A stretch of 64,000 nucleotides of DNA from Leminorella grimontii ATCC 33999 = DSM 5078 (GTDB lineage Bacteria > Pseudomonadota > Gammaproteobacteria > Enterobacterales > Enterobacteriaceae). This document shows, piece by piece, positions 11,576-21,421 of this stretch. A program made the translations under genes and the position numbers. The stretch's first letter is position 1; each line of letters begins with the position of its first letter. The notes beneath the pieces were generated by a model that saw only the letters and a list, made by a program, of their open reading frames with translations, did not search any database and was not told the origin of the DNA. The stretch spans positions 310,001 through 374,000 of the forward strand of contig NZ_AUUA01000001.1 of the NCBI RefSeq assembly GCF_000439085.1. The letters are read 5' to 3'.

Positions 11576-13273
11576 TTAGAACGAGGTGCGCCTGTAGCGG
11601 CGGTACTCCGGCGTCCAGAAGTTGCTGTCGATCTCTTTTTGCAGCGCTTCGTCAGAGGTGACGACCGCGACGCCTTCCAACTGCGCCATCTTCGCAACCT
11701 TGAGCGCGATATAGCGGGACACTTCCTGAATGTCATCGACTTCCGGCAGCAGCGCGCCTTCGCCGTGCTTGGCCAGCGGCGAGCAGTCCGCCAATGCGCG
11801 GCTGGCCGCCATCAGCATGCCGTCGGTGACACGCGTTGCTTTAGCCGCCAGAACGCCAAGGCCGATGCCAGGGAAGATATAGGAGTTGTTGCACTGGGCG
11901 ATAGGATAGGTCTTTTCCTTATACATCACCGGCGCGAAGGGGCTGCCGGTGGCAACCAGCGCGGCGCCGTCGGTCCAGTTGATGATGTCTTCCGGACGGC
12001 CTTCCACCCTTGAAGTTGGGTTAGACAGCGGCATGACGATTGGGCGCGCGCAGTGGCGGTGCATTTCGCGGATCGCCTCTTCGGTAAACAGCCCGGCCTG
12101 GCCGGAAACGCCGATAAGCACCGTTGGCTTGGCGTTGCGGATCACGTCCATCAAAGAGATAGCTTCACTGTCGGTACTCCAGTGGCTCAGCGCATCGTGC
12201 TTTTGCACCAGCTTGGCCTGGAAGTCCAGCAGCGTCGGCATCTGATCGGTCAACAGGCCGAAGCGGTCAACCATGAAAATGCGCGCGCGCGCTTCGGTTT
12301 CGCTTAGGCCTTCGGCGATCATCTGGGCGATGATTTGCTCGGCGATGCCGCAGCCAGCGGAGCCTGCGCCCAGGAAGACGACGGTCTGATCCTTAAGCTG
12401 GCTTTCGGCCGCGCGGCTGGCGGCGATGAGGCTGCCCAGCGTTACGGCGGCGGTGCCCTGGATGTCGTCGTTAAAGCAGCACAGCTCGTCGCGGTAGCGG
12501 GTCAGCAGCGGCATGGCGTTCTTTTGCGCGAAGTCTTCAAACTGTAGCAGCACGTTGGGCCAGCGGCGCTTAACGGCGCTGATGAAGGCGTCGACGAATT
12601 CGTAGTATTCGTCGCCGGTGATGCGCGGATGGCGCCATCCCATATAGAGCGGGTCGTTCAAGCACTGCTGGTTGTTGGTGCCGACGTCAAGCACCACCGG
12701 CAGCGTGTAGGCGGGGCTGATGCCGCCGCAGGCGCAGTAAAGAGAAAGCTTACCGATAGGGATCCCCATACCGCCGATGCCCTGATCGCCAAGGCCAAGA
12801 ATGCGTTCGCCGTCGGTGACGACGATCACCTTGACGTTTTGCTTGGTGGCGTTTTGCAGCATGTCATCAATGTTGTCTTTGTTCGGATAGGAGATGAACA
12901 GGCCGCGATGGCGACGGTAGATATCAGAGAAGTGTTCGCAGGCTTCGCCGACGGTCGGCGTATAGATAACCGGCATCATTTCGCTCAGGTGATCGTCGAG
13001 AAGTCGATAAAAGAGCGTTTCGTTGGTGTCCTGAATGTTGCGCAGGTAGATGTGCTTGTTGATGTCGGTTTTGAATTCAATGAACTGCTTGTAGGCCCGT
13101 TCGGCCTGCTCTTCAATCGTCTCAATCGCTTCCGGCAACAGCCCGTGCAGGTTGAAGTTGCTGCGCTCCTCGTCGGTAAAGGCGCTGCCTTTATTCAACA
13201 GAGGAGTTTCAAGCAGAGCAGGGCCGGAATAAGGGATATAAAGCGGACGTTTACTTTCGTATTCGAGTTCCAT
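11576..13273 (-). CDS. maeA: NAD-dependent malic enzyme
   Basis: Oxidative decarboxylation of L-malate to pyruvate with NAD, feeding gluconeogenic growth on C4 acids. At 565 residues it equals E. coli MaeA (SfcA). It shows [14 protein letters not shown] with the catalytic Tyr, the metal-binding [23 protein letters not shown], and the dinucleotide fold [13 protein letters not shown], with [11 protein letters not shown] near the C-terminus. It is monocistronic, with its own terminator; yohK ends 296 bases upstream. Confidence 0.96.
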   Translation of the reverse strand: MELEYESKRPLYIPYSGPALLETPLLNKGSAFTDEERSNFNLHGLLPEAIETIEEQAERAYKQFIEFKTDINKHIYLRNIQDTNETLFYRLLDDHLSEMMPVIYTPTVGEACEHFSDIYRRHRGLFISYPNKDNIDDMLQNATKQNVKVIVVTDGERILGLGDQGIGGMGIPIGKLSLYCACGGISPAYTLPVVLDVGTNNQQCLNDPLYMGWRHPRITGDEYYEFVDAFISAVKRRWPNVLLQFEDFAQKNAMPLLTRYRDELCCFNDDIQGTAAVTLGSLIAASRAAESQLKDQTVVFLGAGSAGCGIAEQIIAQMIAEGLSETEARARIFMVDRFGLLTDQMPTLLDFQAKLVQKHDALSHWSTDSEAISLMDVIRNAKPTVLIGVSGQAGLFTEEAIREMHRHCARPIVMPLSNPTSRVEGRPEDIINWTDGAALVATGSPFAPVMYKEKTYPIAQCNNSYIFPGIGLGVLAAKATRVTDGMLMAASRALADCSPLAKHGEGALLPEVDDIQEVSRYIALKVAKMAQLEGVAVVTSDEALQKEIDSNFWTPEYRRYRRTSF

Positions 13274-13523
13274 GAGGTTGGCTCTTCATATCGGATCAGT
13301 GGGGGTATAGTCGGGCATCGCCCTTCGTTGTCCGCTAATTTTAAGAAACTCGGCTCAAATGTACAGGCAATGTTATGAAAATATAGACATTGTGTTGAAT
13401 ATTGAGATCCGTGTGACGTTTTTAGCGGATGTCGTTCGAGCAATTCCCTTGGGTTGCTGAGTATAGCGCAAAGTGTGGCATTCTGCTGCCTGTGCGATGT
13501 AAACAAATGCAACGCGGCTTTAA

Positions 13524-13551
13524 CGCCGAAGGGATTTTTCTCCCTTCGGCG
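13524..13551 (-). terminator. Stem-loop downstream of yohK
   Basis: An 11-bp perfect stem (CGCCGAAGGGA / TCCCTTCGGCG) lies 18 bases past the yohK stop. The tail in the minus direction (TTAAAG) is only weakly U-rich. Confidence 0.55.
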
Positions 13552-13569
13552 CTCACGCAGCGTAAAGAT

Positions 13570-14253
13570 TTAAGAAAACAGCCGGATAATAATGGGAAAG
13601 ACAAACGGTGCGGCCAGGGAGGTGATAACCCCGCAGATGGCCAGCGCCAGCGAGCTGTAGGCGCCTTCCTGATAGTCTTCCTCTACGCAGCGGGCGGTGC
13701 CGAGAGCGTGAGCGGTAGCGCCGATGGATAAGCCGCGCGCGGAAGTGGTCGTGATCCTTAACAGCTTAAGCAACGGGTAGCCGAAAACGGCGCCGAAAAT
13801 GCCGACCAGCATGACGCAGAGCGCGGTAACGGCGGGAATGCCGCCGATCGCGTGGGACGTCGCCATGGCGATTGGCGTAGTGACGGACTTGGGCAGCACG
13901 GAGGCGGCGATATCCGGCGATGCGCCGAGCCAAAGCGCCAGCGCAGCGCCGCTACTCATAGCCAACAGGCTGCCGCCGAGGCAGATGAGCAGAAGGGACT
14001 TCCAGCGCGCCCGAATTTGATGCAGCTGCTCGTACAGCGGAAAAGCCAGCGCGACCACGGCCGGTTGAAGCAGGGCGTTTATCGGCGAGCTGCCTTCAAA
14101 ATAGCTGTCGTAGTCGGTATGGGTCAGCAGCAGAAGCGGAATAATAATCAGCATCGCAATCAGCATTGGATTAAGCAGCGGCGTCTTCAGCTTGATGGCT
14201 AAAAAGCGCGCGCCGTAAAATGCGATTGCCGTCAGGGGAATAGCCCACCACAT
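13570..14253 (-). CDS. yohK: LrgB/CidB-family membrane protein YohK
   Basis: The larger partner of a CidAB/LrgAB-like inner membrane pair, proposed in other bacteria to modulate murein hydrolase export or metabolite flux. The 227 residues are almost entirely hydrophobic helices; LPKSVTTPIAMATSHAIGG near residue 120 and RGLSIGATAHALGTARC near 170 are family signatures. It overlaps yohJ by one base, so the two are translationally coupled. In E. coli the pair is next to cdd, which is absent here. Confidence 0.9.
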   Translation of the reverse strand: MWWAIPLTAIAFYGARFLAIKLKTPLLNPMLIAMLIIIPLLLLTHTDYDSYFEGSSPINALLQPAVVALAFPLYEQLHQIRARWKSLLLICLGGSLLAMSSGAALALWLGASPDIAASVLPKSVTTPIAMATSHAIGGIPAVTALCVMLVGIFGAVFGYPLLKLLRITTTSARGLSIGATAHALGTARCVEEDYQEGAYSSLALAICGVITSLAAPFVFPIIIRLFS

Positions 14254-14648
14254 TATGATGACTCCTTTTTGCCGTTCGTCCGCTTTTCTCTATGCACATA
14301 GTGGGACGAATAGCCGACGACCAGCATCGTCACGAGGCTGCTTACAATGCAGGAAACGACCAGCGCGCCAAGCTGGCTGACCAGCAGAGGGTAATACTTC
14401 ATGATGCCGATGCAGACGGGCACGAACAGCAGCGCCATGTGGCGAATAAACAGATAACAGCCGGGTTTTACCCATGCGGAAGGCAGGATTTGCGAACAAA
14501 GCAGCACAAACAGGATGATCATGCCGATAATGCTGCCGGGGATTTCAAAAGGAATAACGCTCGCACACAGATTGCCCGCCAGCAGGCAGAGATAAATCAG
14601 GGCAAAGGCCCTGACGTACTGCCAGCAGGAGCTCAAAAAGGGAAGCAT
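14253..14648 (-). CDS. yohJ: LrgA/CidA-family membrane protein YohJ
   Basis: The holin-like small partner of YohK, 131 residues with four predicted helices. The segment [20 protein letters not shown] and the [11 protein letters not shown]-like region ([18 protein letters not shown]) are typical of the LrgA/CidA family. It is first in a two-gene operon with a TAATG junction to yohK. The promoter must lie in the AT-rich stretch above 14648. Confidence 0.9.
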   Translation of the reverse strand: MLPFLSSCWQYVRAFALIYLCLLAGNLCASVIPFEIPGSIIGMIILFVLLCSQILPSAWVKPGCYLFIRHMALLFVPVCIGIMKYYPLLVSQLGALVVSCIVSSLVTMLVVGYSSHYVHREKRTNGKKESS

Positions 14649-15102
14649 GGTTTATAACCCTCTATGCCTTGTTCTATTTGTCATACAAATTAAAAATTAG
14701 ATTGTGCTACCGATCACAAAAATACACCACCCCGGAAATGGTTTCAAAATTTTTCTAAACCGGTCATCCGCGGTGAGAAAAAGTATAGAGAATATGTCAG
14801 TAAAAAGGGAAACTTATGCCGCACTTGTTGTTTTTAATTATTTGTTTTTATTGATGTTTTAAAATGTTTCTATAAAAGAAAAAATTATTTTTTTTCACCT
14901 ATTGGCAAGGGGATAATTGTGGTGCAAAATGCATCCGATATTGAATAACCGGCATAAAAGAATGTCGGTTATTTTTTTGCATCCGGCCAGAGAAAAATGG
15001 TTATAAATCTTTAAGTTATAAAGGTTTATAGGGCTTATTCCGAGGTTAATAATTATTCGCTACTACCGATTAAACCGGTAACTTATTGAATAAGGAATAA
15101 AT
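14649..15102. other. AT-rich intergenic region between yohJ and the putrescine importer leader
   Basis: A divergent region of 450 bases, strongly AT-rich around 14800-14900. It contains a plus-strand terminator-like hairpin at 14944-14978 with no gene in front of it, so either a small RNA ends here or the importer transcript is attenuated. A second short hairpin (TACCG / CGGTA, about 15063-15080) precedes the leader ORF. Confidence 0.5.
14944..14978 (+). terminator. Orphan Rho-independent terminator upstream of puuP
   Basis: The stem AATAACCGGCAT / ATGTCGGTTATT (one G-T pair) with an AAAAGA loop is followed by seven T. No plus-strand gene precedes it within 300 bases. It could end an unrecognised small RNA starting near 14880, or be an attenuator in a long puuP leader. 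Confidence 0.7.
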
Positions 15103-15309
15103 ATGAAAATATCCATCCTTAAACCACCTCTCTGCGTCGGTAATTCATACCGCCGCAGCGACTATGGAGCCCCCAACGTCCTGCACTTGGCCATCCGATG
15201 TTACCCCTCTTCTATTAGCCGCCTAAGTCATTCCCTTGCGGCCTCTCTGCTTTACGTTTCATCGAGTAAAAAAGTTGAGAGCACGGGGGAATGCGGCTAT
15301 GTCTATTAG
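15103..15309 (+). CDS. Candidate leader ORF overlapping the start of the putrescine importer
   Basis: A 68-codon ORF starting [18 protein letters not shown] and ending GECGYVY. It has an AAGGA ribosome site 6 bases before its ATG, and its stop codon lies 8 bases inside the following permease gene, an arrangement that implies translational coupling. The composition (Ser, Leu and Tyr rich, a PP motif at residues 8-9) is compatible with a regulatory leader peptide. No family was recognised. It may instead be non-functional; the ribosome site and the overlap are the only support. Confidence 0.4.
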   Translation: MKISILKPPLCVGNSYRRSDYGAPNVLHLAIRCYPSSISRLSHSLAASLLYVSSSKKVESTGECGYVY

Positions 15310-16717
15310 TCTATCTGCGACTTCTATACCCGTTACTAATCGCGTCCAGCTCAAGCGTACGCTGAAAATGTGGCAAATCGTTGTCATCGGTTTGGCGTAT
15401 CTGACGCCCATGACCGTATTTGACTCCTTTGTCATCGTTTCCGGCAAGACGGAAGGGCACGTGCCCAGCGCCTATATGCTTGCGCTGGCGGCGGTGCTGT
15501 TTACCGCCATAAGCTACGGTAAGCTGGTGCGCCAGTTCCCTGAGGCGGGCTCGGCCTACACCTATTCGCAAAAGGCGATAAACCCCTACGTTGGGTTCAT
15601 GGTGGGCTGGCTCTCCCTGATGGACTACATGTTCCTGCCGATGATCAACGTGCTGCTGGCGAAGATTTACCTGACGGCGCTGTTCCCTGACGTGCATTCG
15701 TGGATCTGGGTCGTTGGCTGCATCCTGGTCATGACCATCACCAACCTGCGCGGCGTTAACTGGGTCGCTAACCTCAACATGGTGCTGGTGTTTTTTCAGG
15801 TCGCCATTCTGGTGGTGTTTATCTATCTGGTGTGGAGCGGACTGAGCCAAGGGGAACCGGGACATGCGGTTGATTTGACCCGCCCGTTCTTCTCAAACGA
15901 AGCGCATCTGGTGCCGATTATCGCCGGGGCGACGGTGCTGTGTTTCTCTTTCCTCGGGTTTGACGCGGTCAGCACCCTGTCGGAAGAGACGCCCGATCCC
16001 AAGCGCGTTATTCCGCGTGCGATTTTCTTGACCGCGCTGTACGGCGGCATTATCTTCGTGGCGGTTTCCTACTTTATTCAGCTCTATTTTCCCGACTTGA
16101 CGCTGATTAACGACCCGGACAACGCCACGCCGGAAATCGCGCTGTACGTCGGCGGCAAGCTGTTCCAGTCCGTTCTGCTGTGCTGTACGGTCGTCGGTGC
16201 GGTAGCGTCCGGGCTGGCTTCTCACGCGAGCATCGCCCGCCTGCTGTACGTCATGGGGCGCGACAACGTGCTGCCAGAGAAGGTGTTTGGCTACGTGCAT
16301 CCGAAGTGGAAGACGCCGGTCAGCAATATTCTGATCGTGGGCGTCATTGCGCTGCTGGCGCTGTTTTTAGACCTGGAAAGCGCCATTTCGCTGATTAACT
16401 TCGGCGCGCTGGTGGCGTTCAGCTTTGTGAACATCTCGGTGTTCTGGTTCTTCTTTATTCGCCAAAAGCGCAATAAAACGGCCAAAGACGTGTTCAGCTT
16501 CCTCGTGCTGCCGCTATTGGGCGCGCTGATGATTGTTATCCTGTGGCTGAACCTGGAGGCGGACTCTCTGCGTCTGGGCCTGGTTTGGGGCGGGCTGGGG
16601 ATCCTCTATCTGGCGTTTATCACCCGCGGCTTCCGCCGTCCGGTGCCGACGCTCGGCGCCAACCGGGGAAAAGCCCCGGTGCAGGAAGTGCTGCCGGAGC
16701 CGCTGAAGGTCGAGTAG
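15299..16717 (+). CDS. puuP: APC-family putrescine importer, PuuP type
   Basis: An inner membrane amino acid/polyamine permease with 12 helices. Starting from the ATG at 15299 it is 472 residues, and it is collinear with E. coli Puu[81 protein letters not shown] and [21 protein letters not shown]. The start was chosen from a CGGGGGA site and the match to PuuP; the upstream in-frame ATG at 15236 lies inside the leader ORF. The puu catabolic genes are not adjacent. PlaP-like putrescine or another amine substrate is the alternative. Confidence 0.85.
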   Translation: MSISLSATSIPVTNRVQLKRTLKMWQIVVIGLAYLTPMTVFDSFVIVSGKTEGHVPSAYMLALAAVLFTAISYGKLVRQFPEAGSAYTYSQKAINPYVGFMVGWLSLMDYMFLPMINVLLAKIYLTALFPDVHSWIWVVGCILVMTITNLRGVNWVANLNMVLVFFQVAILVVFIYLVWSGLSQGEPGHAVDLTRPFFSNEAHLVPIIAGATVLCFSFLGFDAVSTLSEETPDPKRVIPRAIFLTALYGGIIFVAVSYFIQLYFPDLTLINDPDNATPEIALYVGGKLFQSVLLCCTVVGAVASGLASHASIARLLYVMGRDNVLPEKVFGYVHPKWKTPVSNILIVGVIALLALFLDLESAISLINFGALVAFSFVNISVFWFFFIRQKRNKTAKDVFSFLVLPLLGALMIVILWLNLEADSLRLGLVWGGLGILYLAFITRGFRRPVPTLGANRGKAPVQEVLPEPLKVE

Positions 16718-16743
16718 CGAACGTCGGCCTAAGCTGAAAATAG

Positions 16744-16776
16744 AAAACCGCAGCGCCAAACGGCCTGCGGTTTTTT
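16744..16776 (+). terminator. Terminator of puuP
   Basis: The stem AAACCGCAG / CTGCGGTTT is followed by a T-run (TTTTTTG), 27 bases past the puuP stop. Confidence 0.85.
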
Positions 16777-16854
16777 GTTTTATTTGAGCGATTTTTTATT
16801 TAAAGTACTAAGAGGATATTATTTATAACTCAAATGGATGGTGAGTGCCTTAAC

Positions 16855-17613
16855 ATGTCAAAAACTAAATTCTTACTCTGCTGCATTATCACCTCTTCTA
16901 CTTTATTCGCCTCAGCGAGTTCAATCGCTGCGTCGTATCGCTACACGCCTGAATTGCCGTTGAGCTGTCGCGCCGTGGCCGAGTTTATGACAGAACCTTT
17001 CATGATTGCTGAAGGGGAAAATTTTATTCCTAAAGAGATGAAGGGGAAAAGTCGCGATCAACAGCGGAAGTGGATGGAGAAAACATTGCTTGGCGCAAAT
17101 AAAAGCGATGAGGACTGCCTCCTATTTTTAACTGGGAGAATAACAAAAGTAGGCCCAGATAAAATGATGCCTTTGGTTTGTCTACAGCACCGAGCGTTAT
17201 TTAAAGAAAAGCTTGACGCAAAGGGCCGTGGCGATGGTTATACAAACATTCAAATGGAGCACGAGGACGCCATGCTTTATCGACTTAAAGCGATTAAAGG
17301 AGAAAAGGTCCTGAAGAATTTCTGTAGCTATGCGGTTTCTACTTGGCAAGCCAACAAACTGCTAACGCTTGATGACTATCGTAAATTGCAATCTGCCTAT
17401 CCTTTACCCCAGCCGTGCGAAAATAATTTGGCAAAGTTAGAACCAAAGTTATTCGATACGCAAGCGGCTTCTGATAACGATAAAAAGAAGAAAATAGACA
17501 TGATGTCTGAGATGCTTATTAAGCGAGTTTATAATAATACCCTCTTCGGAAAAGATTCAGAAGCAATGGCGAAAAAGTGTCAGAAAGTAGGTGAATTGAT
17601 TAACGCTCGCTAA
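16855..17613 (+). CDS. Exported protein of unknown function (paralogue A of a tandem pair)
   Basis: A protein of 252 residues with a Sec signal peptide of about 26 residues ending near SSIAA. No known family was recognised. It shares with the next gene LPLSCRAVAEFMTEP, VCLQHRALF, KGEKVLKNFCSYA..STWQ, DDYRKLQSAYPL..PCE and an end motif with MAKKCQK, so conserved cysteines occur at equivalent places. The mature protein would be periplasmic or secreted, mostly helical and charged. The start at 16855 gives a clean signal peptide; an in-frame ATG at 16834 is the alternative. The gene is visibly more AT-rich than its paralogue and neighbours, which suggests faster drift or later acquisition. Confidence 0.7.
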   Translation: MSKTKFLLCCIITSSTLFASASSIAASYRYTPELPLSCRAVAEFMTEPFMIAEGENFIPKEMKGKSRDQQRKWMEKTLLGANKSDEDCLLFLTGRITKVGPDKMMPLVCLQHRALFKEKLDAKGRGDGYTNIQMEHEDAMLYRLKAIKGEKVLKNFCSYAVSTWQANKLLTLDDYRKLQSAYPLPQPCENNLAKLEPKLFDTQAASDNDKKKKIDMMSEMLIKRVYNNTLFGKDSEAMAKKCQKVGELINAR

Positions 17614-17656
17614 GTGAGAATATAAGCGGAAGTCAATGAAGTTCTATTAGCATGTT

Positions 17657-17684
17657 TAGCGATCGGGTAAACGATCGCTATTTT
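17657..17684 (+). terminator. Stem-loop between the paralogous exported-protein genes
   Basis: A perfect 9-bp stem (TAGCGATCG / CGATCGCTA) with a GGTAAA loop is followed by TTTTAAAAT. It probably terminates paralogue A, so that paralogue B has its own promoter. Confidence 0.6.
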
Positions 17685-17868
17685 AAAATATTATGGGCAT
17701 GGAATATTACAATTTGAGCCTATTATGGCACCATTATTTGAACCACTATTCACTCAATTTTCTACGTTGATTCTCTATTTTTTGCGTTAATGCTTTTTCT
17801 TAATCCACATTGATTGTTATCATCGGTTTTTTCGTAAATTAATAACCAAAATTGGAATGGACAATCCT

Positions 17869-18636
17869 ATGAAAACTAAAAAAGCCTTTGCCCTCTGGAG
17901 CGTTGCCGCATCTTCCCTGCTGATTTCCGCCTGTTCGACGACCGGGCAGCACAGTTACGATCCCCGCCTGCCGCAGAGCTGTCGGGTGATGGTCGACTTT
18001 ATGACCGAGCCGAGCCTGATGCAGGCCGCCGGCGATAAGGTGCCTGCAGAACTGGTGGGGATAGACCGCCGGGCGCAGCAAAAGCTGCTGGAACAGAAGT
18101 TTATCAGCGAAAATAAAACGGCCGAAGAATGCGATGAAACCATGTCCCTGAATCAGGATGCGCTAACCGCCCACATCGACAGCCTGGTGCCGCAGATATG
18201 CCTTCAGTATCGCGCCTCGTTCCAGGAAAAAATGTCGGCTACGCTAATGGATGAATCCAAGATGTTCAACATGCTCAAGGAAAAGGACAAAGAGCTCTAT
18301 TTCCTGAAAAGCGTGAAGGGAGAGAAAACGCTGAAGGCCTACTGTGACTATGCGGCTTCGGTTTGGCAAAAAGAGGGCAACCTGAGTAAGGATGACTATC
18401 TTAAGGGCAAAGCCGATTATCCGCTGTCGCAGGCGTGTGAGGTTGGGCTTGAAGAATTTGAAACGGTGATGTTTATTGAAAAAGAAAACCTCTCCTTTAA
18501 CGAGGCCTTCGTGCTTGGCCGAATGAGAAGCAGCGGCCTGCTGCCAATCGCGATGGTAAAGCGCGCCTACTGGAACTACTTCTACGGTAGCGATACGGAC
18601 GGCATGGCGAAAGAGTGTCAGGATATGATGAAGTAA
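17869..18636 (+). CDS. Lipoprotein of unknown function (paralogue B of a tandem pair)
   Basis: A protein of 255 residues with a lipobox (LLISAC, Cys at residue 22), so it is predicted to be lipid-anchored; the residues after Cys (STTG) lack Asp at +2, favouring the outer membrane. It shares with paralogue A the blocks LPQSCRVMVDFMTEP, ICLQYRASFQEK, KGEKTLKAYCDYAASVWQ, DDYLKGKADYPL..ACE and GSDTDGMAKECQD. At least five cysteines recur in matching positions and may form disulfides. The start at 17869 (MKTKKAF) is preferred; the ATG at 17857 would add MDNP. Function unknown. Confidence 0.75.
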   Translation: MKTKKAFALWSVAASSLLISACSTTGQHSYDPRLPQSCRVMVDFMTEPSLMQAAGDKVPAELVGIDRRAQQKLLEQKFISENKTAEECDETMSLNQDALTAHIDSLVPQICLQYRASFQEKMSATLMDESKMFNMLKEKDKELYFLKSVKGEKTLKAYCDYAASVWQKEGNLSKDDYLKGKADYPLSQACEVGLEEFETVMFIEKENLSFNEAFVLGRMRSSGLLPIAMVKRAYWNYFYGSDTDGMAKECQDMMK

Positions 18637-18657
18637 CTTTTTTATCACTATGTCAAA

Positions 18658-18705
18658 GAGGCGCTGCACATGACTATCGTGTGTAGTTGCCTCACGACTT
18701 TTTCT
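18658..18705 (+). terminator. Possible terminator after the lipoprotein gene
   Basis: GAGGC at 18658-18662 can pair with GCCTC at 18689-18693, with inner CACA / TGTG pairs. ACGACTTTTT follows. The stem is imperfect. Confidence 0.35.
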
Positions 18706-18820
18706 CTTTATTAAAAAACAACAATTTTTCACCGGCTATTGTCAACAATCGCCACCTACGCCAGGCGGTAGGAAAAATATTGGCCGTAAGCTGAGTCTAT
18801 GTTTGCTTATTCCATTTTTC

Positions 18821-19744
18821 TCATCTCAACGCCGCCAGCCTTTTGCTCTTCCACTGCCTAACCCACTGGCTAAACATGCCCGAAACGCAAAACAGCAGGC
18901 CAATCCAAATCAGGCCGAAGCTGACGCCCTTAACGCTGTCGAACGCCTCGTTGAACAGAAAAATCGCCAGTAAAAACTGTAGCGTGGGCTCGATGTACTG
19001 CGCCAGCCCGACGGTAATCAGCGTAGTGCGTCTGACGGCGGCGGCGAAGAACATTAGCGGCAGCAGGGTAACGGGGGCGGTGAGCGCGTAGTAAACGTAG
19101 GTCTGCAGGTCGGCGTTCGCCAGCTGGCTTTCGCCATAAATCGGTAGAAGAAGGGTGATTAACAGAGCCAGCGGCACTAGCCACAGGGTTTCGATCGTCA
19201 GGGCGGTAATGATGTCAAAGCGGATAAACTTACGGGCAAGGCCGTACAGAGCAAAAGCGCTGCCCATAATGAGCGCCAACGCCGGCAGCTGGCCATATTG
19301 GATAAGCTGATAGGCTACGCCGGCTGCGGCAAAGCCGACCGCCAGCTTCTGCGGCAGGCTCATGCGTTCACGCAGAAAAAGCGTTCCGAGCAGGACGGAG
19401 CAAAGGGGATTGATAAAATAGCCCAGGCTTGCCGCCAGCACCTGCCCGTGAGTTAAGGCGTAGGTAAAGGTACACCAGGAAACGGCCATGATGGCGGTCG
19501 CTAGCAGGCAAAACAGAATGGAGCGTTTGTCACGCCAGGCCTCTTTCCAGCGGGTGCGGTGGGAAAAAAGCGGTCTTACCAGCAGCAGTAGCGGCACGGA
19601 CCACAGCACTCTCTGCGCTAACATCTCAAGAGGATATGCGCCGGGCAGCAACCGATAGTAAAGCGGCGTAATGCCCCACAGCACGAAGGAAAAGACTGCC
19701 AGCGCAGCGCCGGATTTCAACGCGCTCTCCTTTTTATTCAGCAT
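18821..19744 (-). CDS. rarD: EamA-family permease RarD
   Basis: A ten-helix inner membrane protein of the drug/metabolite transporter superfamily; its substrate is not established (E. coli RarD was named for chloramphenicol sensitivity). It has 307 residues. The motifs FVLWGITPLYYRLL, EMLAQRVLWSVPLL, GYFINPLCSVLLGTLFLRERM and VGLAQYIEPTLQFLLA are those of RarD. It lies 46 bases downstream of sbcB in the same direction. Confidence 0.92.
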   Translation of the reverse strand: MLNKKESALKSGAALAVFSFVLWGITPLYYRLLPGAYPLEMLAQRVLWSVPLLLLVRPLFSHRTRWKEAWRDKRSILFCLLATAIMAVSWCTFTYALTHGQVLAASLGYFINPLCSVLLGTLFLRERMSLPQKLAVGFAAAGVAYQLIQYGQLPALALIMGSAFALYGLARKFIRFDIITALTIETLWLVPLALLITLLLPIYGESQLANADLQTYVYYALTAPVTLLPLMFFAAAVRRTTLITVGLAQYIEPTLQFLLAIFLFNEAFDSVKGVSFGLIWIGLLFCVSGMFSQWVRQWKSKRLAALR

Positions 19745-19790
19745 TCACCGCAATCGTCGGAACACGATGCGCGGCGTAATCATATTGGTC

Positions 19791-21221
19791 TTACCCTACC
19801 AGCTTTTGCGCGTAAAGATAGAGCTGTTTGAGCAATGCTATTTTTTCTTCGCTGTCGGTGTGCTGCTCGGCCAGCGCCTCGATTTTCTCCGCATAGGCCA
19901 GCAGGCGCTCTTGCGTCAGCACCGCCTGGCGGTGGGCGTGCCAGCGCTGAAGTTCGCCGTCGTCCAGCGTATGCGGATAGTTGCGGGCGCGATAGCGAAA
20001 CAGCAGCGGGGCAAGCCTGTCATCGTTGAAGCTCAGTTCCAGCGCGGGCAGGTTTTCCGGCTTGGTCTGGCGGATAATGCCGATGGCAGTTCGATCGGCG
20101 TCGCTGAAAAAGCCGTCGTACAGGCGGCCGTCAACGTCGCTTATCGGCGGGAACTCCGCCGGTTGGCCAAATACCGCGACCACTTTCTCGCGCACTTCAG
20201 GATGCTCTTTTAGCAGTTGCAGGTTCTTCAGACAGCGCTGACGGTCAATGTTCAGACGCTCGGCGTTTTCCGGCAGCAGCGTTTTGGCCGGCGCCAGCAC
20301 CGGGCACTTGTTGGTATGTATCAGCTTCAGGGGAACCGGCGATTGCCCTGACGGCAGCTCATCGCGGCGGGTATACAGCCGCTCGCGCAGCGTGTCGGCG
20401 TCGAGTTCCAGCAGCGGCGACATATCGCCCGCCAGATCGCAGACGATAACTGCGGTTTTCATTTCAGGATGCCAGGCGAGGGGGGCTACCCAGCTGGTAT
20501 TTCCCCTTTGTGCGCCAAACATGCCGGAAACGTGCACCAGCGGCGCCATGTTGACGATGTCGATCAGCGTTTCTATTTTTCGCTTGCCGCGGTGCTGATA
20601 GAGGTAGTCAAACAGCTTGGGCTGCGCCTGCTTGACCAGCTTTGCCATAGCGATAGTGGCGTACACGTCGGACATCGCGTCGTGCGCATGGCTGTGCTCT
20701 ACGCCGTTGGCCTTGGTCAGGTGCTCCAGGCGAAAGCTGGGCAGCCCGTCTTCGTTTAGCGGCCACTCAATGCCTTCCGGCCTAAGCGCATAGCAGGCGC
20801 GCATTACGTCGAGTAAATCCCAGCGCGAGTTGCCCTGCTGCCAGCTGTAGGCGTAAGGGTCGAAGAAGTTGCGATAAAACAGATTGCGGCTGACTTCGTC
20901 ATCAAAGCGCACGTTGTTATAGCCAACGATGCAGGTATTTGGATGGCTGAACTGGTCGTGAATTTGCTGTGCAAACTCGGCCTCAACCACGCCCTTGCGC
21001 TGCGCTTCCTGCGGGGTAATGCCCGTTATCATCACGGCATCGGGGTCGGGAAGGTAGTCGTTGGCGGGTTTGCAGTAGACTATCTGCGGCTCGGCGATAA
21101 CGTTGAAATCTGCATCGGTGCGAATGCCGGCAAACTGCGCCGGACGGTCGTAGGCCGGGCTGATACCGAAGGTTTCATAATCATGGACATAGAAAGTGGG
21201 CTGTGCTTTTTCGTCTTTCAT
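19791..21221 (-). CDS. sbcB: Exodeoxyribonuclease I
   Basis: A 3' to 5' single-strand DNA exonuclease of the DEDD family, involved in recombination and mismatch repair. Exo motif I is seen as HDYETFG with Asp14 and Glu16; motif II as YNNVRFDDE near residue 100-108; motif III as HDAMSDVYAT with His and Asp near 180-185. The SH3-like and C-terminal helical domains follow. The 476 residues match the family. In E. coli sbcB is also near the his region and yeeZ, but here they are 20 kb apart. Confidence 0.95.
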   Translation of the reverse strand: MKDEKAQPTFYVHDYETFGISPAYDRPAQFAGIRTDADFNVIAEPQIVYCKPANDYLPDPDAVMITGITPQEAQRKGVVEAEFAQQIHDQFSHPNTCIVGYNNVRFDDEVSRNLFYRNFFDPYAYSWQQGNSRWDLLDVMRACYALRPEGIEWPLNEDGLPSFRLEHLTKANGVEHSHAHDAMSDVYATIAMAKLVKQAQPKLFDYLYQHRGKRKIETLIDIVNMAPLVHVSGMFGAQRGNTSWVAPLAWHPEMKTAVIVCDLAGDMSPLLELDADTLRERLYTRRDELPSGQSPVPLKLIHTNKCPVLAPAKTLLPENAERLNIDRQRCLKNLQLLKEHPEVREKVVAVFGQPAEFPPISDVDGRLYDGFFSDADRTAIGIIRQTKPENLPALELSFNDDRLAPLLFRYRARNYPHTLDDGELQRWHAHRQAVLTQERLLAYAEKIEALAEQHTDSEEKIALLKQLYLYAQKLVG

Positions 21222-21421
21222 GCTTTTTATTGCCGTGCCGCAGTCGTGAATGGATTGTCTGGGCGTTAGGATAACATTAACGGGAAATTCAAGCCTTTCA
21301 ATTTTGTTCGGGCAAAAGGGGATGATAGATAATAGGGCTTCATATAAGTGACGACCCCATAGCTTATTTAAGCAGATGCGTTATAGACTACGATATTGAT
21401 AATTTGGAAAGTGGAGAGCCC

